DNA of 64,000 nucleotides from Sphingobium yanoikuyae. Its GTDB lineage: Bacteria; Pseudomonadota; Alphaproteobacteria; Sphingomonadales; Sphingomonadaceae. The stretch lies in contig NZ_CP053023.1 in NCBI RefSeq assembly GCF_013001025.1, positions 1 to 64,000 of the forward strand, given 5' to 3'. A program made the position numbers and the translations under genes. Below, in pieces: positions 34,168 through 44,643 of the stretch. Below the pieces are notes generated by a model. It was not told the DNA's origin. It saw only the letters and a list, made by a program, of their open reading frames with translations, and did no database searches. Each line of letters begins with the position of its first letter. Position 1 is the first letter of the stretch.

Positions 34168-35133
34168 ATGCACCGCTTGCCTAATGACGCGGCACCTTGC
34201 CGCGTGCCCGACAGGATCGCCCTCGATCCGCAGGCGCCCATCATCCTCGCCTATGGCATCGGGGTCGATTCCACCGCGCTTCTCATCGAGCTTCACGCGC
34301 GCGGCGAAACGCCCGATCTCGTCCTCACCGCTGACCCTGGGGCCGAAAAGCCCGATACCTATGAATATCAGGCGATGATGGCCGCCTGGATGGCGGCCCG
34401 GGGCATTCCCTATGAAGTGGTTGCTTACCGGCCCAAGCGCTTCAAGCACTATCCGCCCTATGCGACGATCCTCACCAACCTGCTGGCGAACGCGACGCTG
34501 CCGAGCATTAGCCTGGGCCGTCACAGCTGCTCGCTCAAATGGAAGGTCGCGCCCCAGGACGCCTTCCTCAAGCAATGGCCGCCGGCCAAGGCCGCCTGGG
34601 CGGCGGGCCGGAAGGTCGTGCGCCTGATCGGCTACGATGCCTCGCCCGCCGACGCACGCCGTTACCGCCATGCCGCCGGGATCGACGACCCGCTGTTCGA
34701 GTGCCGCTATCCGCTGCGCGACTGGGGCTGGACGCGCGCACGCTGCGAGGCCCGGATTGCGCAAGCCGGCCTGCCGGTCCCGCCCAAGTCGTCCTGCTTC
34801 TTCTGCGGCGCCATCAAGCCCGACGAGGTCCGCGCCCTGCCGGCCTGGTGCCTGCGCCTCATCGTGCTCATCGAGGCGCGTGCGGCCCCCCGTCTCCATA
34901 CGGTCGAGGGGCTCTGGCGGCGCTCTACCCGAACCCGTCCGGGGCGGATCACCGACTTTATCCGTGCCGAGCAGCTGCTGCCCGAGGCCGAGATCGGCGA
35001 GATCCTGCGGACCGCTCCCACCGAGCTGCTGCGCTTCCAGGACGCGGCCGCGCTCGTGCCGGTGAGCGAACGGCCGACCATGGAGCAATGGCTCGCCGAC
35101 TTCACCGCGGGGCAGGCCACCAGCCGTCTCTAG
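34168..35133 (+). CDS. PP-loop (PAPS-reductase-family) protein
   Basis: 321 residues, AAAGGAG before the ATG. The ATP pyrophosphatase PP-loop is AYGIGVDSTA (28-37), a variant of SGGxDS. Cysteines in RHSCSLKWK and SSCFFCGA (about 115 and 212-215) fit the metal/thiol positions seen in this family. Members include PAPS reductases and DNA phosphorothioation sulfotransferases (DndC/SspD); the plasmid version is of unknown role. No dnd genes are seen here, so a nucleic-acid or nucleotide modification role is only inferred. Confidence 0.75.
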   Translation: MHRLPNDAAPCRVPDRIALDPQAPIILAYGIGVDSTALLIELHARGETPDLVLTADPGAEKPDTYEYQAMMAAWMAARGIPYEVVAYRPKRFKHYPPYATILTNLLANATLPSISLGRHSCSLKWKVAPQDAFLKQWPPAKAAWAAGRKVVRLIGYDASPADARRYRHAAGIDDPLFECRYPLRDWGWTRARCEARIAQAGLPVPPKSSCFFCGAIKPDEVRALPAWCLRLIVLIEARAAPRLHTVEGLWRRSTRTRPGRITDFIRAEQLLPEAEIGEILRTAPTELLRFQDAAALVPVSERPTMEQWLADFTAGQATSRL

Positions 35134-35242
35134 GCAGCCGCGCTGCGCTGCGCCATCCCGCGACATGTGCACCGCGCGCCCACAGCATACCCACCCGTTA
35201 TGCCGGCTCTGACCACAAGCTTATCCACCAAGGAGGTCAACC

Positions 35243-35437
35243 ATGCGTCCCATCACGCCTGCCTCGCCCGAGCAGGGCCAGGCCATCGCCAACGCTGTCG
35301 AGCGCCTGCGCGAAGCGCGCACCCTCTTGCGCCAGGCCGGCGCGCGCCAGGCGGCGGCCGCCGCCGGCAAAGCGATCAGCAGCGCCGAAGGCGCGGCCCG
35401 GCATGTCGCGCACCGGATCCGGCGCACGAGCACGTGA
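35243..35437 (+). CDS. Small alanine-rich helical protein (64 aa)
   Basis: 64 residues with an excellent AAGGAGG seven bases before the ATG. One long amphipathic helix rich in Ala, Arg and Gln. No domain recognised. Short intergenic spacers on both sides suggest an operon with the PP-loop gene. Confidence 0.6.
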   Translation: MRPITPASPEQGQAIANAVERLREARTLLRQAGARQAAAAAGKAISSAEGAARHVAHRIRRTST

Positions 35438-35551
35438 CGCCCGCGCTCTCGCGCGACGCCTTGGCGGGGTCAAGCGCCATGCGACCAATGTCTAGGGTTT
35501 TGAACGCCGTCGCCATAACCAGCCTTTCGTCATTTTGCGGTACAAGTGTGC

Positions 35552-35866
35552 ATGGATTCGCACACAACACCCGGGCTCTGGTCGCTCGACTTTGAAGCAG
35601 GACTTGCGGTCTGCGCCCAGGGTACTCTTCGTTTCGAGCGCCGCGGCGACGCCGGTGTCACCCTCGCGTTCGTGGGCGCTGCGCCCCTTTCGCTCGAAGC
35701 CCAGTGTCTGCTGGCCGGCCACGCCGTCGCAGCCATCGAACGCGCCTATCGCCTGCGGCGTCTCCCGGGCACCGCCCGACAAGAGCAGCCGCCCTTTTCT
35801 CCGCGTCCTACTGCCCCCTGTCGCCGACCGCGCATCGCATCCCCAGATCAGCCAGCGCTTCCTTGA
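35552..35866 (+). CDS. Hypothetical protein (104 aa)
   Basis: 104 residues from the ATG (a GTG at 35546 adds two). N-terminal half is beta-rich (LWSLDFEAGLAV, TLRFERRG, VTLAFVG); the C-terminus is Pro/Arg-rich and low complexity. No family recognised. Its stop abuts a short tandem repeat. Confidence 0.4.
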   Translation: MDSHTTPGLWSLDFEAGLAVCAQGTLRFERRGDAGVTLAFVGAAPLSLEAQCLLAGHAVAAIERAYRLRRLPGTARQEQPPFSPRPTAPCRRPRIASPDQPALP

Positions 35867-35904
35867 GCAGACCGCGTTGGGCAGACCGCGTTGGGCAGAC
35901 CGCG
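35867..35904. repeat. Tandem repeat of a 14-bp unit (2.7 copies)
   Basis: GCAGACCGCGTTGG at 35867-35880 and 35881-35894, then a partial third copy. It begins one base after a stop codon in the gap before the convergent ankyrin gene. Could be an iteron-like or slippage-generated array. Confidence 0.8.
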
Positions 35905-35980
35905 ATAAGGGCGGCCAATGACGGCGATGCAGCGCCCAATACCATCGGACATGGTCGCCCCTGCACGCTCCCACGCCCTC

Positions 35981-36542
35981 CTACGATGTGAGAATGGCGC
36001 TTTCTGCCCGCCAACTCCCAGGCCGAGATGCAGGACAAGCGCCGCGCAAATGCTCGCCCATGGCGGCGTTGTTCTGGTCTCGCGCAACCGACAGCGCCGA
36101 GTTGCCCGCGGCGTCGCACCGCTCGGGGTCCGCGCCCTGCGCGACCAGGAGATCGGCAATCTCTCGCCGGTCGAACAGCGCGGCGAGCATGAGGGCAGTC
36201 TGGCCGGCCTTGTTGGTCGTCTCGGCGTCTGCCCCGCGCTCGAGAAGCAGCCGGGCGACCGATGTGAAGCCCTTGAACGCCGCGCCCATCAGCGCGGTAT
36301 TGCCGCGCGCGGCATCACCCGCCTCGGGATCGGCGCCGTGATCGAGCAGCAGCGCCACGGCCTCGTCATGCCCATGATAGGCCGCCAGGATGAGCGGGGT
36401 ATAGCCCCGCTCATCCTTTGCCTCGACCGCGCAGCCCGCATGCAGCAGGGCCGGCAGCACGTCGGTCCGTCCCAGCTGCGCCGCATCGAACATCAGTTCG
36501 CGCAGCCGCTCGGGCGAGGGCAGGGGCGGCAGATCGCCGGGC

Positions 36543-36553
<11 letters not shown>
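35981..36553 (-). CDS. Ankyrin-repeat protein next to catalase
   Basis: 190 residues with about four ankyrin repeats: typical [42 protein letters not shown] and [21 protein letters not shown] units (each shown in part). The start lies 11 bp inside the end of the catalase gene, so translation is coupled. Ankyrin genes next to catalase genes are known in Pseudomonas (ankB-katB), where the ankyrin protein is needed for full catalase activity; the same role is plausible here. Confidence 0.88.
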
Positions 36554-38750
<2,197 letters not shown>

Positions 38751-38872
38751 GGGAGCTCCTGTCACTGGTCATGTCGGTGAACCCGCCCACGCCGGACGCT
38801 GGGCAGGTATGACGGACAAACCCCCGGGGACAGTTTGAGTTTCCCAGGCCGAGCAAATTAGGAGCCGCCTCG

Positions 38873-38909
38873 TCCGACAGGGCGCACAGAGGCCGGGCAC
38901 CCTGTCGGA
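38873..38909 (-). terminator. Perfect 10-bp hairpin after dps
   Basis: TCCGACAGGG and CCCTGTCGGA around a 17-base loop, 14 bases past the dps stop on the leftward strand. No T-run, so it is a weak terminator candidate or an mRNA-stabilising stem ahead of katE. Confidence 0.45.
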
Positions 38910-38923
38910 TAACGGTCAGTCGC

Positions 38924-39415
38924 TTAGTTCTGCAGCAGCGAGCGTAGCATCCAGGCCGTCTTTTCGTGCACGGTCAGCCGCTGGGTCAAAAGATCGGCGG
39001 TGGGCTCGTCGCTCGCCTTGTCAGCCAGGGGGAAGATCGAGCGCGCGGTGCGCGCCACCGCCTCATGGCCCGTCACCAGGATGGCGACCATGTCGAGCGC
39101 CTTGGGCGGATCGGCGGGCGCATCGTCGATCGATGCCAGTTCGCTGAACTGCGCGTAGGAGCCCGGCGCCTTGTGTCCCAGCGAACGAATGCGCTCGGCG
39201 ATGAGATCGACCGAGTTCCACAGCTCGGTATATTGCACCATGAACATGTCATGGAGCGTGTTGAACATCGGGCCGGTCACGTTCCAATGGAAATTGTGGG
39301 TGGTGAGGTAGAGCGTATAGGTGTCGGCCAAGAGACGGGAGAGACCTTCGGCGATGGCCGCGCGGTCCTTCTCGTCGATGCCGATATCGATATGCCCTTC
39401 GGTGGCTTTGCCCAT
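38924..39415 (-). CDS. dps: Dps-family ferritin-like DNA protection protein
   Basis: 163 residues with AAGGAGA before the ATG at 39415. The ferroxidase ligands are seen in [21 protein letters not shown] and the following Asp-Leu-Ile-Ala-Glu. Forms dodecamers that oxidise Fe2+ with H2O2 and shield DNA. Upstream of the catalase in the same direction, it forms an oxidative-stress block. Confidence 0.93.
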   Translation of the reverse strand: MGKATEGHIDIGIDEKDRAAIAEGLSRLLADTYTLYLTTHNFHWNVTGPMFNTLHDMFMVQYTELWNSVDLIAERIRSLGHKAPGSYAQFSELASIDDAPADPPKALDMVAILVTGHEAVARTARSIFPLADKASDEPTADLLTQRLTVHEKTAWMLRSLLQN

Positions 39416-39506
39416 GGCTGTCTCCTTCTTGGGATTGAACCTGGGAAGATATGGCGGCGATGTCGCAGCGCCAACCATTCAAGCAATTTGCGAGGAGGAC
39501 AAAATC

Positions 39507-39880
39507 ATGAGCCGTCATAGGCTTGCGCCCCGCCCCGAGTGCCCAGAGGTGTTGCGCGCCGTCGTCGGTTTCGACCGCCCGCTCCAGACCCTCTTCGCGC
39601 AGGTCTTCTCGCATACCCCCGAGGCCGACGATCCCGAGGCCGAGAGCGTGCGGGACGATATTGAGGAGGGGGATGAGGATGGCGAATCCTGCTGTGGGTC
39701 GGCACCGAACCGGGCGAACTGCTCGATCCCGAGGCCGCCATCGCGCTTGTCGCGCCCTATGCGCTTATACCGGATGATCTGGCCAGACGTCTGCGCGCAG
39801 ACATGGACGCAGCCGCCGGGCAGCGCGACGGCGAGCACCAGATTGAGGTCAAGCGAATCCTGTTCGGTTCGCAGCATTAG
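39507..39880 (+). pseudogene. Small plasmid gene with a single-base frameshift
   Basis: From ATG 39507 (GAGGAC upstream) the frame reads MSRHRLAPRPECPEV...FDRPLQTLFAQVF...DEDGE, then loses sense. In the next frame the sequence continues as ILLWVGTEPGELLDPEAA...KRILFGSQH and stops at 39880. The join is at GGCGAATCC (39681-39689): one extra A after GAA would give DGE-ILLWVG. The combined protein (about 124 aa) is a small family often beside DUF736 genes. Either a real recent mutation or a sequencing error. Confidence 0.7.
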
Positions 39881-39946
39881 GCTTCAAGACCGGACGGCGC
39901 GGACAAGACGGGCCAGTTTCAGGCCATCGCCCACGGGCAGGCGCGG

Positions 39947-40490
39947 GCGATGATGGGCGCCTGGCGGCGCCTGCTCGGCCGAACGGCCGAGGAGAGGAGG
40001 GGGTGAGGGACTGGCGTCCCGGACAAGGGGTTCGAGGACGCTTTCCAAGGAGAAGTCCCATGAACATCGGTTCCATCGCCAAGAACGCCGCCGGCCACCT
40101 CGTCGGCCGTGTCTCCACCCTGACCGTCGAGCTCACCATCGCGCTCCGCCCGGTCCACTCGGCCAATCCCAACGCACCCAAGTTCGAGGTGATGGCGCTG
40201 TCGGCTGCGCGCGCCTGGGTCCGCGTCGGCGCGCTGTTCGAGCTCGCCTCGCGCGAGAGCGGCCTCATCTTCTACAACGGCAAGATCGAGGACCCGAGCT
40301 TCGCCCAGCCGCTCTATGTCTCGCTGTTCCAGCAGCAGGACGGCTCCTACAATGTGGTCTGGTCGCGCCCCTCGCGCCGCCGGGAACTTCCCGCCGAAAT
40401 GGCGATGCCCGCCGATGATGGCCTGCCGCCGCTGCCGGGCAACGACGCCTCCCAGGCCGGACAGAGCGAACCCGACGTGCTGGGCGCCAG
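39947..40490 (+). repeat. DUF736 duplication unit, copy 1
   Basis: About 540 bp nearly identical to 43877-44420, covering roughly 113 bp of leader as well as most of the DUF736 coding sequence. Differences are mostly third-position changes and one 1-bp indel in the leader G tract. Confidence 0.9.
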
Positions 40491-40518
40491 CTCGGCCCCG
40501 CCTGCCTTCGCGGACTGA
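40060..40518 (+). CDS. DUF736-family protein, copy 1
   Basis: 152 residues from MNIGSIAKN with AAGGAG before the ATG. DUF736 proteins are small plasmid proteins of unknown function, found near transfer and antirestriction genes throughout alphaproteobacteria. The first 125 residues match the second copy almost exactly; only the tails differ (this one ends SSAPPAFAD). The shared leader implies shared regulation. Confidence 0.88.
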   Translation: MNIGSIAKNAAGHLVGRVSTLTVELTIALRPVHSANPNAPKFEVMALSAARAWVRVGALFELASRESGLIFYNGKIEDPSFAQPLYVSLFQQQDGSYNVVWSRPSRRRELPAEMAMPADDGLPPLPGNDASQAGQSEPDVLGASSAPPAFAD

Positions 40519-40537
40519 TCGCCATCGCCTCTGCCCC

Positions 40538-40579
40538 CGACAGGGTTCGCCTCGCACGCCTGCGAAGCGGGCCCTGTCG
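40538..40579 (+). terminator. Hairpin after DUF736 copy 1
   Basis: CGACAGGG-TTCGC pairs with GCGAA and CCCTGTCG in a two-part stem. No strong T-run. A second hairpin (CGCCGC-TCGC-GCGGCG) and a GAGGGGAGGGGG tract (40606-40619) follow, forming the leader of the next gene. Confidence 0.45.
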
Positions 40580-40681
40580 TCCTGCCGCCGCTCGCGCGGC
40601 GCTGTGAGGGGAGGGGGAGCGGTGATGATGGTCCTGCCGCAAAAAGGAGCGTCCGGGCCGGTCCCTTTGTCGGAGTTCCCC

Positions 40682-41116
40682 ATGACAGACACTCTCCCCG
40701 CTATCGCCGATGCCCCCTGCAACGCCGCAACCCTCGTACCCGACGCGCGGCGCGGCGCATTTCTCCCTGCACTTTTTGGCCGCCGTCATTTCTTCCAGGG
40801 CGAGACGCTGGTCTATTCCTTCCTGCAGTGGCTCTCGGCCGATTATGGCGGCGGCTATTGGCAGTTCATGGAACGGGCGGGGCACCCGCTCTATCTCGTC
40901 CCCGCCGGACGACCGGCCTATCGCATCTGCTGCAACAGCAACGGCTATGAGGGCACCGTCTCCGCCGACGCTGCGGGCATCATCGCCACGCTCTTCGCCT
41001 TTTCGCACCTCTCCTTCGAGGTCGAAGACGATCATCTCGCCGAGGCCTACCACCGCCTGCGCGACTATGCCGGCGACCATCCCGAGGCCGCGAAAATCTT
41101 CGGCGCGATCGACTAG
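40682..41116 (+). CDS. klcA: KlcA/ArdB-family antirestriction protein
   Basis: 144 residues. The family is recognised by RRHFFQGETLVYSFLQWLS, GGYWQFME and the CCNSNGYEGTVSADAAGI block. ArdB/KlcA proteins relieve type I restriction in vivo by an indirect mechanism and are standard on conjugative plasmids. It complements ArdC, about 12 kb upstream. The leader carries a hairpin and G tract. Confidence 0.9.
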   Translation: MTDTLPAIADAPCNAATLVPDARRGAFLPALFGRRHFFQGETLVYSFLQWLSADYGGGYWQFMERAGHPLYLVPAGRPAYRICCNSNGYEGTVSADAAGIIATLFAFSHLSFEVEDDHLAEAYHRLRDYAGDHPEAAKIFGAID

Positions 41117-41177
41117 ATCCGCTCCCAGCGCGGGTCTGCCGTCAGACGCCAGGCCCCCCAATCCCCCGGAGGATTTC

Positions 41178-41684
41178 ATGTTCAGCATCTTTGATATCGG
41201 CGCCGCGCCGGCGAATGAAGACTGCGCCCAGATCGGCCACACGCCCGACTTCGATGCGTGCAACCGCCTCGAAGTGGAGAGCTATCGCGCCGCCATCCAG
41301 GCCCGCTTCGGTCCTCCGCCCGAGGGCTGTGCGCTCGTCGCTATCGGCAACGCCCATGATTTCGGGCGCTACCTGACCCTCGGTCTCAAGGTCTGGCGCT
41401 TCGCGCAGGACCGGGCCGAGGTCGCCGCCTATGTCGAGGCCGCCGAAAACGGCCTGACGACCTGGATCGAAGCGGGCTTCACCGCGCCGATCCGCTATGC
41501 GCAGGGCGGCGACGTGCTGGAGCGGCGCGCCGGGCTCGAGGAGATCGTCATCGGCGCGCTCATGACGACCCGGCCGACCAGCGGAGGGCAATTTCCGATC
41601 CCGGACTTCGCGCATCTCCATGCCAATATCGCAGCCGCCTATCCCGCTTGCGCGGCCCAAGCCCTCGCGGCCCTCTGCGCATGA
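41178..41684 (+). CDS. Hypothetical plasmid protein (168 aa)
   Basis: 168 residues, CGGAGGA before the ATG. Contains a repeated acidic/aromatic pattern but no recognised domain. Follows klcA by 61 bp in the same direction. Confidence 0.5.
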   Translation: MFSIFDIGAAPANEDCAQIGHTPDFDACNRLEVESYRAAIQARFGPPPEGCALVAIGNAHDFGRYLTLGLKVWRFAQDRAEVAAYVEAAENGLTTWIEAGFTAPIRYAQGGDVLERRAGLEEIVIGALMTTRPTSGGQFPIPDFAHLHANIAAAYPACAAQALAALCA

Positions 41685-41725
41685 TCTCGCGCGAGGCCGA
41701 CCACCTTCTTTTCAGGAGCTCACCC

Positions 41726-42229
41726 ATGGCAAACCGCGTTTCCGCGTCGATCACGCTCGGCGGCACCCTCTCACCCTACGCCTATGAGGCGCTCACAGCG
41801 CTCATCACCGCCGAGGCCTTGTCGACCGAATGGGACGGCGAGCCGTTCGAGGCCGACCACCATATTCCTGGCACTGCTCTCAGCCTCTTCGCCCACGAAG
41901 TCGCCAACGGCCGGTTCGAGGCCCTCGAAGCCTGGTGCGCCGAGCACGGCATCGCCTTTGCGCGCTGGTCGGGCGCCTATCCTTCGCAATGGGGCGCAGA
42001 GCGCGTGGTGTTCACGGGCGCAGGCGAACCCATCTCCTACCCGGTCGACGAAGACGATTATGTCGTGATCGGCCGCGCGGCGCTCGAACGCCTGGCAAGC
42101 TTCGACGCCGTGCTCGCCTATTTCGATGCGGCCGACTTCGTTGTGCCGCCGCTCGTCGTGGGGGATGCCGCTCCTTTCCCCCAAGAGCCCTTGGCCCGGC
42201 CGGGCTTTGATGAGACAGTATCATCATGA
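41726..42229 (+). CDS. Hypothetical plasmid protein (167 aa)
   Basis: 167 residues, CAGGAG before the ATG. The centre, EALEAWCAEHGIAFARWSG, and YPVDEDDYVVIGR suggest a compact alpha/beta protein. Its stop overlaps the next start (ATGA), so the two are coupled. No family recognised. Confidence 0.5.
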   Translation: MANRVSASITLGGTLSPYAYEALTALITAEALSTEWDGEPFEADHHIPGTALSLFAHEVANGRFEALEAWCAEHGIAFARWSGAYPSQWGAERVVFTGAGEPISYPVDEDDYVVIGRAALERLASFDAVLAYFDAADFVVPPLVVGDAAPFPQEPLARPGFDETVSS

Positions 42230-42543
42230 CAACGATTCCCACCGACCGCAGCAGCGCGCTGGCCGCGCGCGACCGGCTCGTTCCCCTCGCCCTGTCCGAT
42301 ACCGGGCAGGCGCGGCGGGTCGCCCGCTTTCTCATGGCCTGGTGGAACGGACCCGAGCTGGGCGACTTCCCGGTCGCCGACCTGTTCGCGCTGGACACGG
42401 CCGTGGCGCGCGACATCGCGGCGATCGTGGGCTTTGTCGCCCAGCATCCGGGCGCCCTCTATATCGATGCGCTCGGCTATGGCGACGAGATGCAGGCGAT
42501 CATCGCGCGCTGGCACGCGCCCCAGGCCGCGAACGCGGCCTAA
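42226..42543 (+). CDS. DUF7673-like small protein (105 aa)
   Basis: 105 residues, helical, with RVARFLMAWWNGPELGDF (about 31-48), typical of a small plasmid family. Coupled to the preceding gene by ATGA and overlapping the convergent gene by 4 bp. Function unknown. Confidence 0.6.
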   Translation: MTTIPTDRSSALAARDRLVPLALSDTGQARRVARFLMAWWNGPELGDFPVADLFALDTAVARDIAAIVGFVAQHPGALYIDALGYGDEMQAIIARWHAPQAANAA

Positions 42544-43058
42544 CCCGCCTCGGGCCAGGGCCCAAACATCAGAACCACCAGCGCCGCGATATCGCTGACG
42601 GGCGCAAAGCGCGCGAGTGGCACCTCGCGCAGCGCCGGCTGGTCCGCCTTATGGCCGAGCGCATTGCCCTTGGCATGGCGGGTGACCTTCTCCCCTAACG
42701 GCGGCAGGCCTTGGCCGGGCGGTCCGCCGAACCAGCGATAGGCCTCGACCGCGAGGCTGCGCGCATCATGCCGGATCAGCACGGCGCAGCCATTGGGCTT
42801 GGCGCCCAACCGGGTCTGAATGTCGAAGCTGCGCCGTCTGGCCTGTCCATGCATCGCCTTGAGCTGGACATGCCGCATTATGCCGCGCGCCTCGATGATG
42901 AGGTCATAGCCGCTATTGTCGACCTCGCTGTGCGAGACCGAAAAATCGAACTCGCCGCGGCGCCATAGCTCGCCGCCGACATCGGCGAGAAATCGATGCT
43001 GGAGGATCGTCTCGCGCGTCGCGGAATAGGTCGAGAGCGCGGCTATCCACGCCTGCAT
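42540..43058 (-). CDS. Possible PD-(D/E)XK-fold nuclease-like protein
   Basis: 172 residues with a strong GGGAGGA site before the ATG. The run NSGYDLIIEARGIMRHVQLKA matches the core of restriction-endonuclease folds (Asp, then Glu/Gln-x-Lys on the next strand). The following TRLGAKPNGCAVLI could be the next helix-strand. It is the only leftward gene in a rightward block and has no adjacent methylase. Could act on DNA or be a degenerate binding protein. Confidence 0.55.
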   Translation of the reverse strand: MQAWIAALSTYSATRETILQHRFLADVGGELWRRGEFDFSVSHSEVDNSGYDLIIEARGIMRHVQLKAMHGQARRRSFDIQTRLGAKPNGCAVLIRHDARSLAVEAYRWFGGPPGQGLPPLGEKVTRHAKGNALGHKADQPALREVPLARFAPVSDIAALVVLMFGPWPEAG

Positions 43059-43153
43059 AGGATCTTCCTCCCATTTTGTTCAGCCGGGCGACGAGCCCGG
43101 CACTGCGCGTGCGGCCAGCGGGCCTGCACTTTTCTCACCATAAGGAGACGATC

Positions 43154-43849
43154 ATGGCGAACAACTATCTCAAGGCGAGCTTCCTCATCGAAGTCACGCC
43201 CGTCGAGGCTGCGCTCATCGACTGCGCCTTTGCAGCGAGCGATCTGCTGGGCGATCTCGGGGACGAGCCGGCGGCGCGCCTTGCGGCCTATTCGGGCCTG
43301 GGCTCGGCCTTTGCCGCGGCTTTCCCCCCGGGCGGCGACGATCCGTTCGAGACGTTCCCGGCTCTGTTTGTCGATCCCACCTATCCGACGTTCGACTGCG
43401 ATCTGTCCCGATGCGAGCCCCGCAGCGAGGGCCGTGTCCACCTGCACTTTGCCGGGGAGCAGTTCGCCATCGACGCCGTCGGACACCTTCTCTTCGCCGC
43501 CGCCAAATCCGCCCTGCCGTTCGGTTTCGAATTCTCGCTCGATTGCGATCGCCTCGTGCCCGGCCAATTTGGCGGTGGCTATGTTGCGATTACCGAGCAG
43601 GGCGTCAGCTTCGGCCATAGCAGCGCGCTCCTGGACCGGGCGATCGGGCGCGCGATCGAGGAAGGCGCGGACGGCTATGTGCTGGTCACGCGTCATGCGA
43701 CCCATGGGCTCAGCTTCTGGAACCGCGAGGCCGGGTTCGGGCGGCTCGCCGATGCAAGCATCTTCTCGGAGGCCGAGGCGTCACGCCTGGACATCCCAAT
43801 CACCGACGACCAGCCCGAATGGCTGGCCATGCCCGCGCCGCTCATCTGA
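43154..43849 (+). CDS. Hypothetical plasmid protein (231 aa)
   Basis: 231 residues, AAGGAGA before the ATG. The first part (FLIEVTPVEAALI) and the DGYVLVTRHATHGLSFWN segment near the end are distinctive but unassigned. Acidic, soluble. Lies just upstream of the second DUF736 unit. Confidence 0.55.
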   Translation: MANNYLKASFLIEVTPVEAALIDCAFAASDLLGDLGDEPAARLAAYSGLGSAFAAAFPPGGDDPFETFPALFVDPTYPTFDCDLSRCEPRSEGRVHLHFAGEQFAIDAVGHLLFAAAKSALPFGFEFSLDCDRLVPGQFGGGYVAITEQGVSFGHSSALLDRAIGRAIEEGADGYVLVTRHATHGLSFWNREAGFGRLADASIFSEAEASRLDIPITDDQPEWLAMPAPLI

Positions 43850-43876
43850 TCGGGCCATCGCCCGCCAAAGGGGCTG

Positions 43877-44420
43877 GCGATGATGGGCGCCTGGCGGCGC
43901 CTGCTCGGCCCAGCGGCCGAGGAGAGGAGGGGGAGAGAGGACTGGCGTCCCGGACAAGGGGTTCGAGGACGCTTTCCAAGGAGAAGTCCCATGAACATCG
44001 GTTCCATCGCCAAGAACGCCGCCGGCCACCTCGTCGGCCGTGTCTCCACCCTGACCGTCGAGCTCACCATCGCGCTCCGCCCGGTCCACTCGGCCAATCC
44101 CAATGCGCCCAAGTTCGAAGTGATGGCGCTGTCGGCTGCGCGCGCCTGGGTCCGCGTCGGCGCGCTGTTCGAGCTCGCCTCGCGCGAGAGCGGCCTCATC
44201 TTCTACAACGGCAAGATCGAGGATCCGAGCTTCGCCCAGCCGCTCTACGTCTCGCTGTTCCAGCAGCAGGACGGCTCCTACAATGTCGTCTGGTCGCGCC
44301 CCTCGCGCCGCCGCGAACTCCCCGCCGAAATGGCGATGCCCGCCGACGACGGCCTGCCGCCGCTGCCGGGCGACGACGCCGCCCAGGCCGGACACAGCGA
44401 GCCCGAGGGGCTGGGCGCCT
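43877..44420 (+). repeat. DUF736 duplication unit, copy 2
   Basis: Second copy of 39947-40490, same orientation, 3.9 kb apart. The duplication starts in the leader and stops inside the variable C-terminal part of the gene. Confidence 0.9.
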
Positions 44421-44515
44421 CGACCGCCGGTGACGATTTTGGCGGCGATGACGCGCAGGCACCCGCCCAGGGCCGCCGCGGCCGCCGTCAGCGCGCGGTC
44501 GAAACCGCCGACTGA
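43991..44515 (+). CDS. DUF736-family protein, copy 2
   Basis: 174 residues, AAGGAG before the ATG. Identical to copy 1 over nearly the whole conserved domain, then a longer tail with a basic cluster GRRGRRQRAVE that copy 1 lacks. This suggests tail-specific divergence or recombination after duplication. Confidence 0.88.
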   Translation: MNIGSIAKNAAGHLVGRVSTLTVELTIALRPVHSANPNAPKFEVMALSAARAWVRVGALFELASRESGLIFYNGKIEDPSFAQPLYVSLFQQQDGSYNVVWSRPSRRRELPAEMAMPADDGLPPLPGDDAAQAGHSEPEGLGASTAGDDFGGDDAQAPAQGRRGRRQRAVETAD

Positions 44516-44533
44516 CCGCAACCATCCTCTTCC

Positions 44534-44563
44534 CTTTCCGCGCCGCGCCTCCGGCGCGGAAAG
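44534..44563. terminator. Perfect 11-bp hairpin between convergent genes
   Basis: CTTTCCGCGCC and its complement around an 8-base loop, between DUF736 copy 2 and the leftward permease. A second stem (AGGATCCGC / GCGGGTCCT, near 44571-44612) follows. Likely bidirectional terminators. Confidence 0.6.
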
Positions 44564-44643
44564 CCCCTGGCAGGATCCGCCGCGCTCCCCCGCGCAGCGG
44601 GTCCTGTCTTTGTTTCGGCTGGAAAGAGCCGATCCAGTCCGGC

